Under the pieces are notes generated by a model. The model searched no databases, had not been told where the DNA came from, and worked only from the letters and a program-made list of their open reading frames with translations. Shown piece by piece: positions 50,603 to 63,633 of a stretch of 64,000 nucleotides of DNA; position 1 is the stretch's first letter, and every line of letters starts with the position of its first letter. The DNA comes from Luzula sylvatica (lineage: Eukaryota > Streptophyta > Magnoliopsida > Poales > Juncaceae). The DNA is taken from the NCBI GenBank assembly GCA_946800325.1, contig OX326956.1, positions 50,701,052 to 50,765,051 on the forward strand, given 5' to 3'. Position numbers and translations under genes: made by a program.

Positions 50603-53600
50603 GTTAAAATCTTGTTTTGAATCTAAAAACAAACTTTCTTAGTGTTTGTGAAATTTGGTGAAAAGTTATAAAGTAAAAGATACGATACAATTGATCTAAA
50701 AACACGTTATTTGAACTCATCAAAGCGTTAAAATCTTATTTTGAATCGAAAAACAAATTTTCTTAGTGTTTGAGAAATTTGGTGAAAATTTATGTACTAA
50801 AAGGTACGATACAAATGATCTAAAAACACGTTATTTGAAATCCTCAAAGCGTTAAAATCTTGTTTTGAAATCGAATGACAAACTTTCTTAGTGTATGTGA
50901 AATTTGGTGAAAAGTTATGTTGTAAAAGATACGATACAAATGATCTAAAAACACGTTATTTGAACTCCTCAAAGCGTTAAAATCATGTTTTGAATCGAAA
51001 AACAAACATTCTTAGTGTTTGTGAAATTTGGTGAAAAGTTATGTAATAAAAGATACGATACAAATGATATAAAAACACGTTATTTGAATTCCTCAAAGCG
51101 TTAAAATCTTGTTTTGAATCGAAAAACTAACTTTCTTAGTGTTTGTAGAATTTGGTGAAAAGTTATGTAGTAAAAGATACGATATAAATGATCTAAAAAC
51201 ACTTTATTTGAAGTCCTCAAAGCGTTAAAATCTTGTTTTGAATATAAAAACAAACTTTCTTAGTGTTTGTGAAATTTGGTGAAAAATTATAAAGTAAAAG
51301 ATACGATACAATTGATCTAAAAACACGTTATTTGAACTCCTCAAAGCGTTAAAATCTTGTTTTGAATCAAAAAACAAACTTTCTTAGTGTTTGTGAAATT
51401 TGGTGAAAAGTTATAAAGTAAAAGGTACGATACAATTGATCTAAAAGCACGTTATTTGAACTCATCAAAGCGTTAAAATCTTATTTTGAATCAAAAAACA
51501 AACTTTCTTTGTGTTTGTGAAATTTGGTGAAAATTTATGTACTAAAAGGTACGATACAAATGACCTAAAAACACGTTATTTGAACTCCTCATAGCGTTAA
51601 AATCTTGTTTTGAAATCGAATAACAAACTTTCTTAGTATTTGTGAAATTTGGTGAAAAGTTATGTTGTAAAAGATACGATACAAATGATCTAAAAACACG
51701 TTATTTGAACTCCTCAAAGCGTTAAAATCATGTTTTGAATCGAAAAACAAACATTCTTAGTGTTTGTGAAATTTGGTGAAAAGTTATGTAGTAAAAGATA
51801 CGATACAAATGATCTAAAAACAATTTATTTGAACTCCTGAAAGCGTTAAAATCTTGTTTTGAATCGAAAAACAAACTTTCTTAGTGTTTGTGAAATTTGG
51901 TGAAAAGTTAGGTAGTAAAAGATACGATACAATTGATCTAAAAACACGTTATTTGAACTCCTCAAAGCGTTAAAATCTTGTTTTGAATCGAAAAACGAAC
52001 TTTCTAAGTGTTCGTGAAATTTGGTGAAAAGTTATGAAGTAAACGATACGATACAAATTATCTAAAAACACTTTATTTGAACTCCTCAAAGCGTTAAAAT
52101 CTTGTTTTGAATATAAAAACAAACTTTCATAGTGTTTGTGAAATTTGGTGAAAAGTTATAAAGTAAAAGATACGATACAATTGATTTAAAAACACGTTAT
52201 TTGAACTCCTGAAAGCGTTAAAATCTTGTTTTGAATCGAAAAACAAACTTTCTTAGTGTTTGTGAAATTTGGTGAAAAATTATGTAGTAAAAGATACGAT
52301 ACAAATGATCTAAAAACACGTCATTTGAGCTCCTCAAAGCGTTAAAATCTTGTTTTGAATCGAAAAACAAACTTTCTTAGTGTTTGTGAAATTTGGTGAA
52401 AAGTTAGGTAGTAAAAGATACGATACAATTGATCTAAAAACACGTTATTTGAACTCCTCAAAGCGTTAAAATTTTGTTTTGAATCGAAAAACAAACTTTC
52501 TTAGTGTTTGTGAAATTTGGTGAAAAGTTATGAAGTAAACGATACGATACAAATGATCTAAAAACACGTTATTTGAACTCCTCAAAGCGTTAAAATCTTG
52601 TTTTGAATCGAAAAACAAACTTTCTTAGTGTTTGTGAAATTTGGTGAAAAGTTATGTAGTAAAAGATACGATACAATTGATCTAAAAACACGTTATTTGA
52701 ACTCCCCAAAGCGTTAAAATCTTGTTTTGAATCGAAAAACAAAGTTTCTTAGTGTTTGTGAAATTTGGTGAAAATTTATGTAGTAAAAGATACGGTACAA
52801 ATGATCTAAAAACACGTTATTTGAACTCCTGAAAGCGTTAAAATCTTGTTTTGAATCGAAAAACAAACTTTCTTAGTGTTTGTGAAATTTGGTGAAAAGT
52901 TAGGTAGTAAAAGATACGATACAATTGATCTAAAAACACGTTATTTGAACTCCTGAAAGCGTTAAAATCTTGTTTTGAATCGAAAAACAAACTTTCTTAG
53001 TGTTTGTGAAATTTGGTGAAAAGTTATGTAGTTTAAAGATACGATACAAATGATCTAAAAACAAGTTATTTGAACTCCTGAAATCGTTAAAATCTTGTTT
53101 TGAATCGAAAAACAAACTTTCTTAGTTTTTGTGAAATTTGGTGAAAAGTTAGGTAGTAAAAGATACGATACAATTGATCTAAAAACACGTTATTTGAACT
53201 CCTCAAAGCGTTAAAATTTTGTTTTGAATCGAAAAACGAACTTTCTTAGTGTTTGTGAAATTTGGTGAAAAGTTATGAAGTAAACGATACGATACAAATG
53301 ATCCAAAAACACGTTATTTGAACTCCTCAAAGCGTTAAAATCTTGTTTTGAATCGAAAAACAAACTTTCTTAGTGTTTGTGAAATTTGGTGAAAAGTTAT
53401 GTAGTAAAAGATACGATACAATTGATCTAAAAACACATTATTTGAACTCCCCAAAGCGTTAAAATCTTGTTTTGAATCGAAAAACAAACTTTCTTAGTGT
53501 GTGTGAAATTTGGTGAAAAGTTATGTAGTAAAAGATACGATACAAATGATCTAAAAACAAGTTATTTGAACTCCTGAAAGCGTTAAAATCTTGTTTTGAA

Positions 53601-55442
53601 TCGAAAAACAAACTTTCTTAGTGTTTGTGAAATTTGGTGAAAAGTTAGGTAGTAAAAGATACGATACAATTGATCTAAAAACACGTTATTTGAACTCGTC
53701 AAAGCGTTAAAATCTTGTTTTGAATCGAAAAACTAACTTTCTTAGTGTTTGTGAAATTTGGTGAAAAGTTATGTAGTAAACGATACGATACAAATGATCT
53801 AAAAACACGTTATTCGAACTCCTCAAAGCGTTAAAATCTTGTTTTGAATCGAAAAACAAACTTTCTTAGTGTTTGTGAAATTTGGTGAAAAGTTAGGTAG
53901 TAAAAGATACGATACAATTGATCTAAAAACACGTTATTTGAACTCCTGAAAGCGTTAAAATCTTGTTTTGAATCGAAAAACAAACTTTCTTAGTGTTTGT
54001 GAAATTTGGTGAAAAGTTATGTAGTTTAAAGATACGATACAAATGATCTAAAAACAAGTTATTTGAACTCCTGAAATCGTTAAAATCTTGTTTTGAATCG
54101 AAAAACAAACTTTCTTAGTGTCTGTGAAATTTGGTGAAAAGTTATGTAGTAAAAGATACGATACAAATGATCTAAAAACACATTATTTGAACTCCTCAAA
54201 ACGTTAAAATCTTGTTTTAAATCGAAAAACAAACTTTCTTAGTGTTTGTGAAATTTGGTGAAAAGTTATGTAGTAAAAGATACGATACAAATGATCTAAA
54301 AACAAGTTATTTGAACTCCTGAAAGCGTTAAAATCTTGTTTTGAATCGAAAAACAAACTTTCTTAGTGTTTGTGAAATTTGGTGAAAAGTTATGTAGTAA
54401 AAGATACGATACAAATGATCTAAAAACACGTTATTTGAACTCCTGAAAGCGTTAAAATCTTGTTTTGAATCGAAAAACAAACTTTCTTAGTGTTTGTGAA
54501 ATTTGGTGAAAAGTTAGGTAGTAAAAGATACGATACAATTGATCTAAAAACACGTTATTTGACTCCTGAAAGCGTTAAAATCTTGTTTTGAATCGAAAAA
54601 CAAACTTTCTTAGTGTTTGTGAAATTTGGTGAAAAGTTATGTAGTTTAAAGATACGATACAAATGATCTAAAAACAAGTTATTTGAACTCCTGAAATCGT
54701 TAAAATCTTGTTTTGAATCGAAAAACAAACTTTCTTAGTGTTTGTGAAATTTGGTGAAAAGTTAGGTAGTAAAAGATACGATACAATTGATCTAAAAACA
54801 CGTTATTTGAACTCCTCAAAGCGTTAAAATTTTGTTTTGAATCGAAAAACAAACTTTCTTAGTGTTTGTGAAATTTGGTGAAAAGTTATGAAGTAAACGA
54901 TACGATACAAATGATCCAAAAACACGTTATTTGAACTCCTCAAAGCGTTAAAATCTTGTTTTGAATCGAAAAACAAACTTTCTTAGTGTTTGTGAAATTT
55001 GGTGAAAAGTTATGTAGTAAAAGATACGATACAATTGATCTAAAAACACGTTATTTGAACTCCCCAAAGCGTTAAAATCTTGTTTTGAATCGCAAAACAA
55101 ACTTTCTTAGTGTTTGTGAAATTTGGTGAAAAGTTATGTAGTAAAAGATACGATACAAATGATCTAAAAACACTTTATTTGAACTCCTCAAAGCGTTAAA
55201 ATCTTGTTTTGAATATAAAAACAAACTTTCTTAGTGTTTGTGAAATTTGGTGAAAAGTTAGGTAGTAAAAGATACGATACAATTGATCTAAAAACACGTT
55301 ATTTGAACTCCTCAAAGCGTTAAAATCTTGTTTTGAATCGAAAAACTAACTTTCTTAGTGTTTGTGAAATTTGGTGAAAAGTTATGTAGTAAACGATACG
55401 ATACAAATGATCTAAAAACACGTTATTCGAACTCCTCAAAGC
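50603..55442. repeat. 39-monomer HOR, type 2 (B2), 4,840 bp
   Basis: Copy of B1: C-type slots 1-3 (TTTGAGAAAT, GAAATCC), A-type slots 4-39, with the 1 bp slot-32 deletion present (TTTGACTCC near 54,560). Slot 9 keeps AGTATTTGTG. GAATTC is at 51,086. Confidence 0.92.
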
Positions 55443-57179
55443 GTTAAAATCTTGTTTTGAATCTAAAAACAAACTTTCTTAGTGTTTGTGAAATTTGGTG
55501 AAAAGTTATAAAGTAAAAGATACGATACAATTGATCTAAAAACACGTTATTTGAACTCATCAAAGCGTTAAAATCTTATTTTGAATCGAAAAACAAATTT
55601 TCTTAGTGTTTGAGAAATTTGGTGAAAATTTATGTACTAAAAGGTACGATACAAATGATCTAAAAACACGTTATTTGAAATCCTCAAAGCGTTAAAATCT
55701 TGTTTTGAAATCGAATGACAAACTTTCTTAGTGTATGTGAAATTTGGTGAAAAGTTATGTTGTAAAAGATACGATACAAATGATCTAAAAACACGTTATT
55801 TGAACTCCTCAAAGCGTTAAAATCATGTTTTGAATCGAAAAACAAACATTATTAGTGTTTGTGAAATTTGGTGAAAAGTTATGTATTAAAAGATACGATA
55901 CAAATGATCTAAAAACACGTTATTTGAATTCCTCAAAGCGTTAAAATCTTGTTTTGAATCGAAAAACTAACTTTCTTAGTGTTTGTAGAATTTGGTGAAA
56001 AGTTATGTAGTAAAAGATACGATACAAATGATCTAAAAACACTTTATTTGAACTCCTCAAAGCGTTAAAAACTTGTTTTGAATATAAAAACAAACTTTCT
56101 CAGTGTTTGTGAAATTTGGTGAAAAGTTATAAAGTAAAAGATACGATACAATTGATCTTAAAACACGTTATTTGAACTCCTCAAAGCGTTAAAATCTTGT
56201 TTTGAATCAAAAAACAAACTTTCTCAGTGTTTGTGAAATTTGGTGAAAAGTTATAAAGTAAAAGGTACGATACAATTGATCTAAAAGCACGTTATTTGAA
56301 CTCATCAAACCGTTAAAATCTTGTTTTGAATCGAAAAACAAACTTTCTTAGTGTTTGTGAAATTTGGTGAAAAATTATGTAGTAAAAGATACGATACAAA
56401 TGATCTAAAAACACGTCATTTGAGCTCCTCAAAGCGTTAAAATCTTGTTTTGAATCGAAAAACAAACTTTCTTAGTGTTTGTGAAATTTGGTGAAAAGTT
56501 AGGTAGTAAAAGATACGATACAATTGATCTAAAAACACGTTATTTGAACTCCTCAAAGCGTTAAAATTTTGTTTTGAATCGAAAAACAAACTTTCTTAGT
56601 GTTTGTGAAATTTGGTGAAAAGTTATGAAGTAAACGATACGATACAAATGATCCAAAAACACGTTATTTGAACTCCTCAAAGCGTTAAAATCTTGTTTTG
56701 AATCGAAAAACAAACTTTCTTAGTGTTTGTGAAATTTGGTGAAAAGTTATGTTGTAAAAGATACGATACAAATGATCTAAAAACAAGTTATTTGAACTCC
56801 TGAAAGCGTTAAAATCTTGTTTTGAATCGAAAAACAAACTTTCTTAGTGTTTGTGAAATTTGGTGAAAAGTTATGAAGTAAACGATACGATACAAATGAT
56901 CCAAAAACACGTTATTTGAACTCCTCAAAGCGTTAAAATCTTGTTTTGAATCGAAAAACAAACTTTCTTAGTGTTTGTGAAATTTGGTGAAAAGTTATGT
57001 TGTAAAAGATACGATACAAATGATCTAAAAACAAGTTATTTGAACTCCTGAAAGCGTTAAAATCTTGTTTTGAATCGAAAAACAAACTTTCTTAGTGTTT
57101 GTGAAATTTGGTGAAAAGTTAGGTAGTAAAAGATACGATACAAATGATCTAAAAACACGTTATTTGAACTCCTCAAAGC
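55443..57179. repeat. 14-monomer short block (C2), 1,737 bp
   Basis: Copy of C1 at +11,418, with the same CATTATTAG and GTATTAAAAG in slot 4 (GAATTC at 55,926), the slot 7/14 border, and the doubled dimer with a 248 bp period. It ends in the same TTAGGTAG/CAAATG monomer before A3 begins. Confidence 0.92.
56623..57118. repeat. Two-monomer (248 bp) duplication inside C2
   Basis: Same ATGAAG/GATCC plus TTATGTTG/CAAGTT dimer in two tandem copies as in C1, offset by 11,418 bp. Confidence 0.85.
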
Positions 57180-60100
57180 GTTAAAATCTTGTTTTGAATC
57201 TAAAAACAAACTTTCTTAGTGTTTGTGAAATTTGGTGAAAAGTTATAAAGTAAAAGATACGATGCAATTGATCTAAAAACATGTTATTTGAACTCATCAA
57301 AGCGTTAAAATCTTATTTTGAATCGAAAAACAAATTTTCTTAGTGTTTGTGAAATTTGGTGAAAATTTATGTACTAAAAGATACGATACAAATGATCTAA
57401 AAACACGTTATTTGAACTCCTCAAAGCGTTAAAATCTTGTTTTGAAATCGAATGACAAACTTTCTTAGTGTATGTGAAATTTGGTGAAAAGTTATGTTGT
57501 AAAAGATACGATACAAATGATCTAAAAACACGTTATTTGAACTCCTCAAAGCGTTAAAATCATGTTTTGAATCGAAAAACAAACATTCTTAGTGTTTGTG
57601 AAATTTGGTGAAAAGTTATGTAATAAAAGATACGATACAAATGATATAAAAACACGTTATTTGAATTCCTCAAAGCGTTAAAATCTTGTTTTGAATCGAA
57701 AAACTAACTTTCTTAGTGTTTGTAGAATTTGGTGAAAAGTTATGTAGTAAAAGATACGATATAAATGATCTAAAAACACTTTATTTGAAGTCCTCAAAGC
57801 GTTAAAATCTTGTTTTGAATATAAAAACAAACTTTCTTAGTGTTTGTGAAATTTGGTGAAAAATTATAAAGTAAAAGATACGATACAATTGATCTAAAAA
57901 CACGTTATTTGAACTCCTCAAAGCGTTAAAATCTTGTTTTGAATCAAAAAACAAACTTTCTTAGTGTTTGTGAAATTTGGTGAAAAGTTATAAAGTAAAA
58001 GGTACGATACAATTGATCTAAAAGCACGTTATTTGAACTCATCAAAGCGTTAAAATCTTATTTTGAATCAAAAAACAAACTTTCTTTGTGTTTGTGAAAT
58101 TTGGTGAAAATTTATGTACTAAAAGGTACGATACAAATGACCTAAAAACACGTTATTTGAACTCCTCATAGCGTTAAAATCTTGTTTTGAAATCGAATAA
58201 CAAACTTTCTTAGTCTTTGTGAAATTTGGTGAAAAGTTATGTTGTAAAAGATACGATACAAATGATCTAAAAACACGTTATTTGAACTCCTCAAAGCGTT
58301 AAAATCATGTTTTGAATCGAAAAACAAACATTCTTAGTGTTTGTGAAATTTGGTGAAAAGTTATGTAGTAAAAGATACGATACAAATGATCTAAAAACAA
58401 TTTATTTGAACTCCTGAAAGCGTTAAAATCTTGTTTTGAATCGAAAAACAAACTTTCTTAGTGTTTGTGAAATTTGGTGAAAAGTTAGGTAGTAAAAGAT
58501 ACGATACAATTGATCTAAAAACACGTTATTTGAACTCCTCAAAGCGTTAAAATCTTGTTTTGAATCGAAAAACGAACTTTCTAAGTGTTCGTGAAATTTG
58601 GTGAAAAGTTATGAAGTAAACGATACGATACAAATTATCTAAAAACACTTTATTTGAACTCCTCAAAGCGTTAAAATCTTGTTTTGAATATAAAAACAAA
58701 CTTTCATAGTGTTTGTGAAATTTGGTGAAAAGTTATAAAGTAAAAGATACGATACAATTGATTTAAAAACACGTTATTTGAACTCCTGAAAGCGTTAAAA
58801 TCTTGTTTTGAATCGAAAAACAAACTTTCTTAGTGTTTGTGAAATTTGGTGAAAAATTATGTAGTAAAAGATACGATACAAATGATCTAAAAACACGTCA
58901 TTTGAGCTCCTCAAAGCGTTAAAATCTTGTTTTGAATCGAAAAACAAACTTTCTTAGTGTTTGTGAAATTTGGTGAAAAGTTAGGTAGTAAAAGATACGA
59001 TACAATTGATCTAAAAACACGTTATTTGAACTCCTCAAAGCGTTAAAATTTTGTTTTGAATCGAAAAACAAACTTTCTTAGTGTTTGTGAAATTTGGTGA
59101 AAAGTTATGAAGTAAACGATACGATACAAATGATCTAAAAACACGTTATTTGAACTCCTCAAAGCGTTAAAATCTTGTTTTGAATCGAAAAACAAACTTT
59201 CTTAGTGTTTGTGAAATTTGGTGAAAAGTTATGTTGTAAAAGATACGATACAATTGATCTAAAAACACGTTATTTGAACTCCCCAAAGCGTTAAAATCTT
59301 GTTTTGAATCGAAAAACAAAGTTTCTTAGTGTTTGTGAAATTTGGTGAAAATTTATGTAGTAAAAGATACGGTACAAATGATCTAAAAACACGTTATTTG
59401 AACTCCTGAAAGCGTTAAAATCTTGTTTTGAATCGAAAAACAAACTTTCTTAGTGTTTGTGAAATTTGGTGAAAAGTTAGGTAGTAAAAGATACGATACA
59501 ATTGATCTAAAAACACGTTATTTGAACTCCTGAAAGCGTTAAAATCTTGTTTTGAATCGAAAAACAAACTTTCTTAGTGTTTGTGAAATTTGGTGAAAAG
59601 TTATGTAGTTTAAAGATACGATACAAATGATCTAAAAACAAGTTATTTGAACTCCTGAAATCGTTAAAATCTTGTTTTGAATCGAAAAACAAACTTTCTT
59701 AGTTTTTGTGAAATTTGGTGAAAAGTTAGGTAGTAAAAGATACGATACAATTGATCTAAAAACACGTTATTTGAACTCCTCAAAGCGTTAAAATTTTGTT
59801 TTGAATCGAAAAACGAACTTTCTTAGTGTTTGTGAAATTTGGTGAAAAGTTATGAAGTAAACGATACGATACAAATGATCCAAAAACACGTTATTTGAAC
59901 TCCTCAAAGCGTTAAAATCTTGTTTTGAATCGAAAAACAAACTTTCTTAGTGTTTGTGAAATTTGGTGAAAAGTTATGTAGTAAAAGATACGATACAATT
60001 GATCTAAAAACACATTATTTGAACTCCCCAAAGCGTTAAAATCTTGTTTTGAATCGAAAAACAAACTTTCTTAGTGTGTGTGAAATTTGGTGAAAAGTTA

Positions 60101-62020
60101 TGTAGTAAAAGATACGATACAAATGATCTAAAAACAAGTTATTTGAACTCCTGAAAGCGTTAAAATCTTGTTTTGAATCGAAAAACAAACTTTCTTAGTG
60201 TTTGTGAAATTTGGTGAAAAGTTAGGTAGTAAAAGATACGATACAATTGATCTAAAAACACGTTATTTGAACTCGTCAAAGCGTTAAAATCTTGTTTTGA
60301 ATCGAAAAACTAACTTTCTTAGTGTTTGTGAAATTTGGTGAAAAGTTATGTAGTAAACGATACGATACAAATGATCTAAAAACACGTTATTCGAACTCCT
60401 CAAAGCGTTAAAATCTTGTTTTGAATCGAAAAACAAACTTTCTTAGTGTTTGTGAAATTTGGTGAAAAGTTAGGTAGTAAAAGATACGATACAATTGATC
60501 TAAAAACACGTTATTTGAACTCCTGAAAGCGTTAAAATCTTGTTTTGAATCGAAAAACAAACTTTCTTAGTGTTTGTGAAATTTGGTGAAAAGTTATGTA
60601 GTTTAAAGATACGATACAAATGATCTAAAAACAAGTTATTTGAACTCCTGAAATCGTTAAAATCTTGTTTTGAATCGAAAAACAAACTTTCTTAGTGTCT
60701 GTGAAATTTGGTGAAAAGTTATGTAGTAAAAGATACGATACAAATGATCTAAAAACACATTATTTGAACTCCTCAAAACGTTAAAATCTTGTTTTAAATC
60801 GAAAAACAAACTTTCTTAGTGTTTGTGAAATTTGGTGAAAAGTTATGTAGTAAAAGATACGATACAAATGATCTAAAAACAAGTTATTTGAACTCCTGAA
60901 AGCGTTAAAATCTTGTTTTGAATCGAAAAACAAACTTTCTTAGTGTTTGTGAAATTTGGTGAAAAGTTATGTAGTAAAAGATACGATACAAATGATCTAA
61001 AAACACGTTATTTGAACTCCTGAAAGCGTTAAAATCTTGTTTTGAATCGAAAAACAAACTTTCTTAGTGTTTGTGAAATTTGGTGAAAAGTTAGGTAGTA
61101 AAAGATACGATACAATTGATCTAAAAACACGTTATTTGAACTCCTGAAAGCGTTAAAATCTTGTTTTGAATCGAAAAACAAACTTTCTTAGTGTTTGTGA
61201 AATTTGGTGAAAAGTTATGTAGTTTAAAGATACGATACAAATGATCTAAAAACAAGTTATTTGAACTCCTGAAATCGTTAAAATCTTGTTTTGAATCGAA
61301 AAACAAACTTTCTTAGTGTTTGTGAAATTTGGTGAAAAGTTAGGTAGTAAAAGATACGATACAATTGATCTAAAAACACGTTATTTGAACTCCTCAAAGC
61401 GTTAAAATTTTGTTTTGAATCGAAAAACAAACTTTCTTAGTGTTTGTGAAATTTGGTGAAAAGTTATGAAGTAAACGATACGATACAAATGATCCAAAAA
61501 CACGTTATTTGAACTCCTCAAAGCGTTAAAATCTTGTTTTGAATCGAAAAACAAACTTTCTTAGTGTTTGTGAAATTTGGTGAAAAGTTATGTAGTAAAA
61601 GATACGATACAATTGATCTAAAAACACGTTATTTGAACTCCCCAAAGCGTTAAAATCTTGTTTTGAATCGCAAAACAAACTTTCTTAGTGTTTGTGAAAT
61701 TTGGTGAAAAGTTATGTAGTAAAAGATACGATACAAATGATCTAAAAACACTTTATTTGAACTCCTCAAAGCGTTAAAATCTTGTTTTGAATATAAAAAC
61801 AAACTTTCTTAGTGTTTGTGAAATTTGGTGAAAAGTTAGGTAGTAAAAGATACGATACAATTGATCTAAAAACACGTTATTTGAACTCCTCAAAGCGTTA
61901 AAATCTTGTTTTGAATCGAAAAACTAACTTTCTTAGTGTTTGTGAAATTTGGTGAAAAGTTATGTAGTAAACGATACGATACAAATGATCTAAAAACACG
62001 TTATTCGAACTCCTCAAAGC
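57180..62020. repeat. 39-monomer HOR, type 2 (A3), 4,841 bp
   Basis: Copy of A2 at +11,418, sharing AGTCTTTGTG in slot 9 and no slot-32 deletion. Private change: T at 59,235 in slot 17 (TTATGTTG) where A2 has A at 47,817. GAATTC is at 57,663. It is followed directly by a C-type block without an intervening B copy. Confidence 0.92.
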
Positions 62021-63633
62021 GTTAAAATCTTGTTTTGAATCTAAAAACAAACTTTCTTAGTGTTTGTGAAATTTGGTGAAAAGTTATAAAGTAAAAGATA
62101 CGATACAATTGATCTAAAAACACGTTATTTGAACTCATCAAAGCGTTAAAATCTTATTTTGAATCGAAAAACAAATTTTCTTAGTGTTTGAGAAATTTGG
62201 TGAAAATTTATGTACTAAAAGGTACGATACAAATGATCTAAAAACACGTTATTTGAAATCCTCAAAGCGTTAAAATCTTGTTTTGAAATCGAATGACAAA
62301 CTTTCTTAGTGTATGTGAAATTTGGTGAAAAGTTATGTTGTAAAAGATACGATACAAATGATCTAAAAACACGTTATTTGAACTCCTCAAAGCGTTAAAA
62401 TCATGTTTTGAATCGAAAAACAAACATTCTTAGTGTTTGTGAAATTTGGTGAAAAGTTATGTATTAAAAGATACGATACAAATGATCTAAAAACACGTTA
62501 TTTGAATTCCTCAAAGCGTTAAAATCTTGTTTTGAATCGAAAAACTAACTTTCTTAGTGTTTGTAGAATTTGGTGAAAAGTTATGTAGTAAAAGATACGA
62601 TACAAATGATCTAAAAACACTTTATTTGAACTCCTCAAAGCGTTAAAAACTTGTTTTGAATATAAAAACAAACTTTCTCAGTGTTTGTGAAATTTGGTGA
62701 AAAGTTATAAAGTAAAAGATACGATACAATTGATCTTAAAACACGTTATTTGAACTCCTCAAAGCGTTAAAATCTTGTTTTGAATCAAAAAACAAACTTT
62801 CTCAGTGTTTGTGAAATTTGGTGAAAAGTTATAAAGTAAAAGGTACGATACAATTGATCTAAAAGCACGTTATTTGAACTCATCAAACCGTTAAAATCTT
62901 GTTTTGAATCGAAAAACAAACTTTCTTAGTGTTTGTGAAATTTGGTGAAAAATTATGTAGTAAAAGATACGATACAAATGATCTAAAAACACGTCATTTG
63001 AGCTCCTCAAAGCGTTAAAATCTTGTTTTGAATCGAAAAACAAACTTTCTTAGTGTTTGTGAAATTTGGTGAAAAGTTAGGTAGTAAAAGATACGATACA
63101 ATTGATCTAAAAACACGTTATTTGAACTCCTCAAAGCGTTAAAATTTTGTTTTGAATCGAAAAACAAACTTTCTTAGTGTTTGTGAAATTTGGTGAAAAG
63201 TTATGAAGTAAACGATACGATACAAATGATCCAAAAACACGTTATTTGAACTCCTCAAAGCGTTAAAATCTTGTTTTGAATCGAAAAACAAACTTTCTTA
63301 GTGTTTGTGAAATTTGGTGAAAAGTTATGTTGTAAAAGATACGATACAAATGATCTAAAAACAAGTTATTTGAACTCCTGAAAGCGTTAAAATCTTGTTT
63401 TGAATCGAAAAACAAACTTTCTTAGTGTTTGTGAAATTTGGTGAAAAGTTAGGTAGTAAAAGATACGATACAATTGATCTAAAAACACGTTATTTGAACT
63501 CCTCAAAGCGTTAAAATCTTGTTTTGAATCGTAAAACTAACTTTCTTAGTGTTTGTGAAATTTGGTGAAAAGTTATGCAGTAAACGATACGATACAAATG
63601 ATCTAAAAACACGTTATTCGAACTCCTCAAAGC
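62021..63633. repeat. 13-monomer short block (C3), 1,613 bp
   Basis: Matches C1/C2 for 11 monomers (TTTGAGAAAT, GTATTAAAAG, GATCTTAAA, CTCATCAAACCG), with CATTCTTAG instead of CATTATTAG in slot 4 and only one copy of the 248 bp dimer. It then leaves the C pattern: TTAGGTAG with CAATTG, and a last monomer with TCGTAAAACTAAC, ATGCAG and TTATTCG. GAATTC is at 62,504. It may be closer to the ancestral form of C. Confidence 0.88.
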
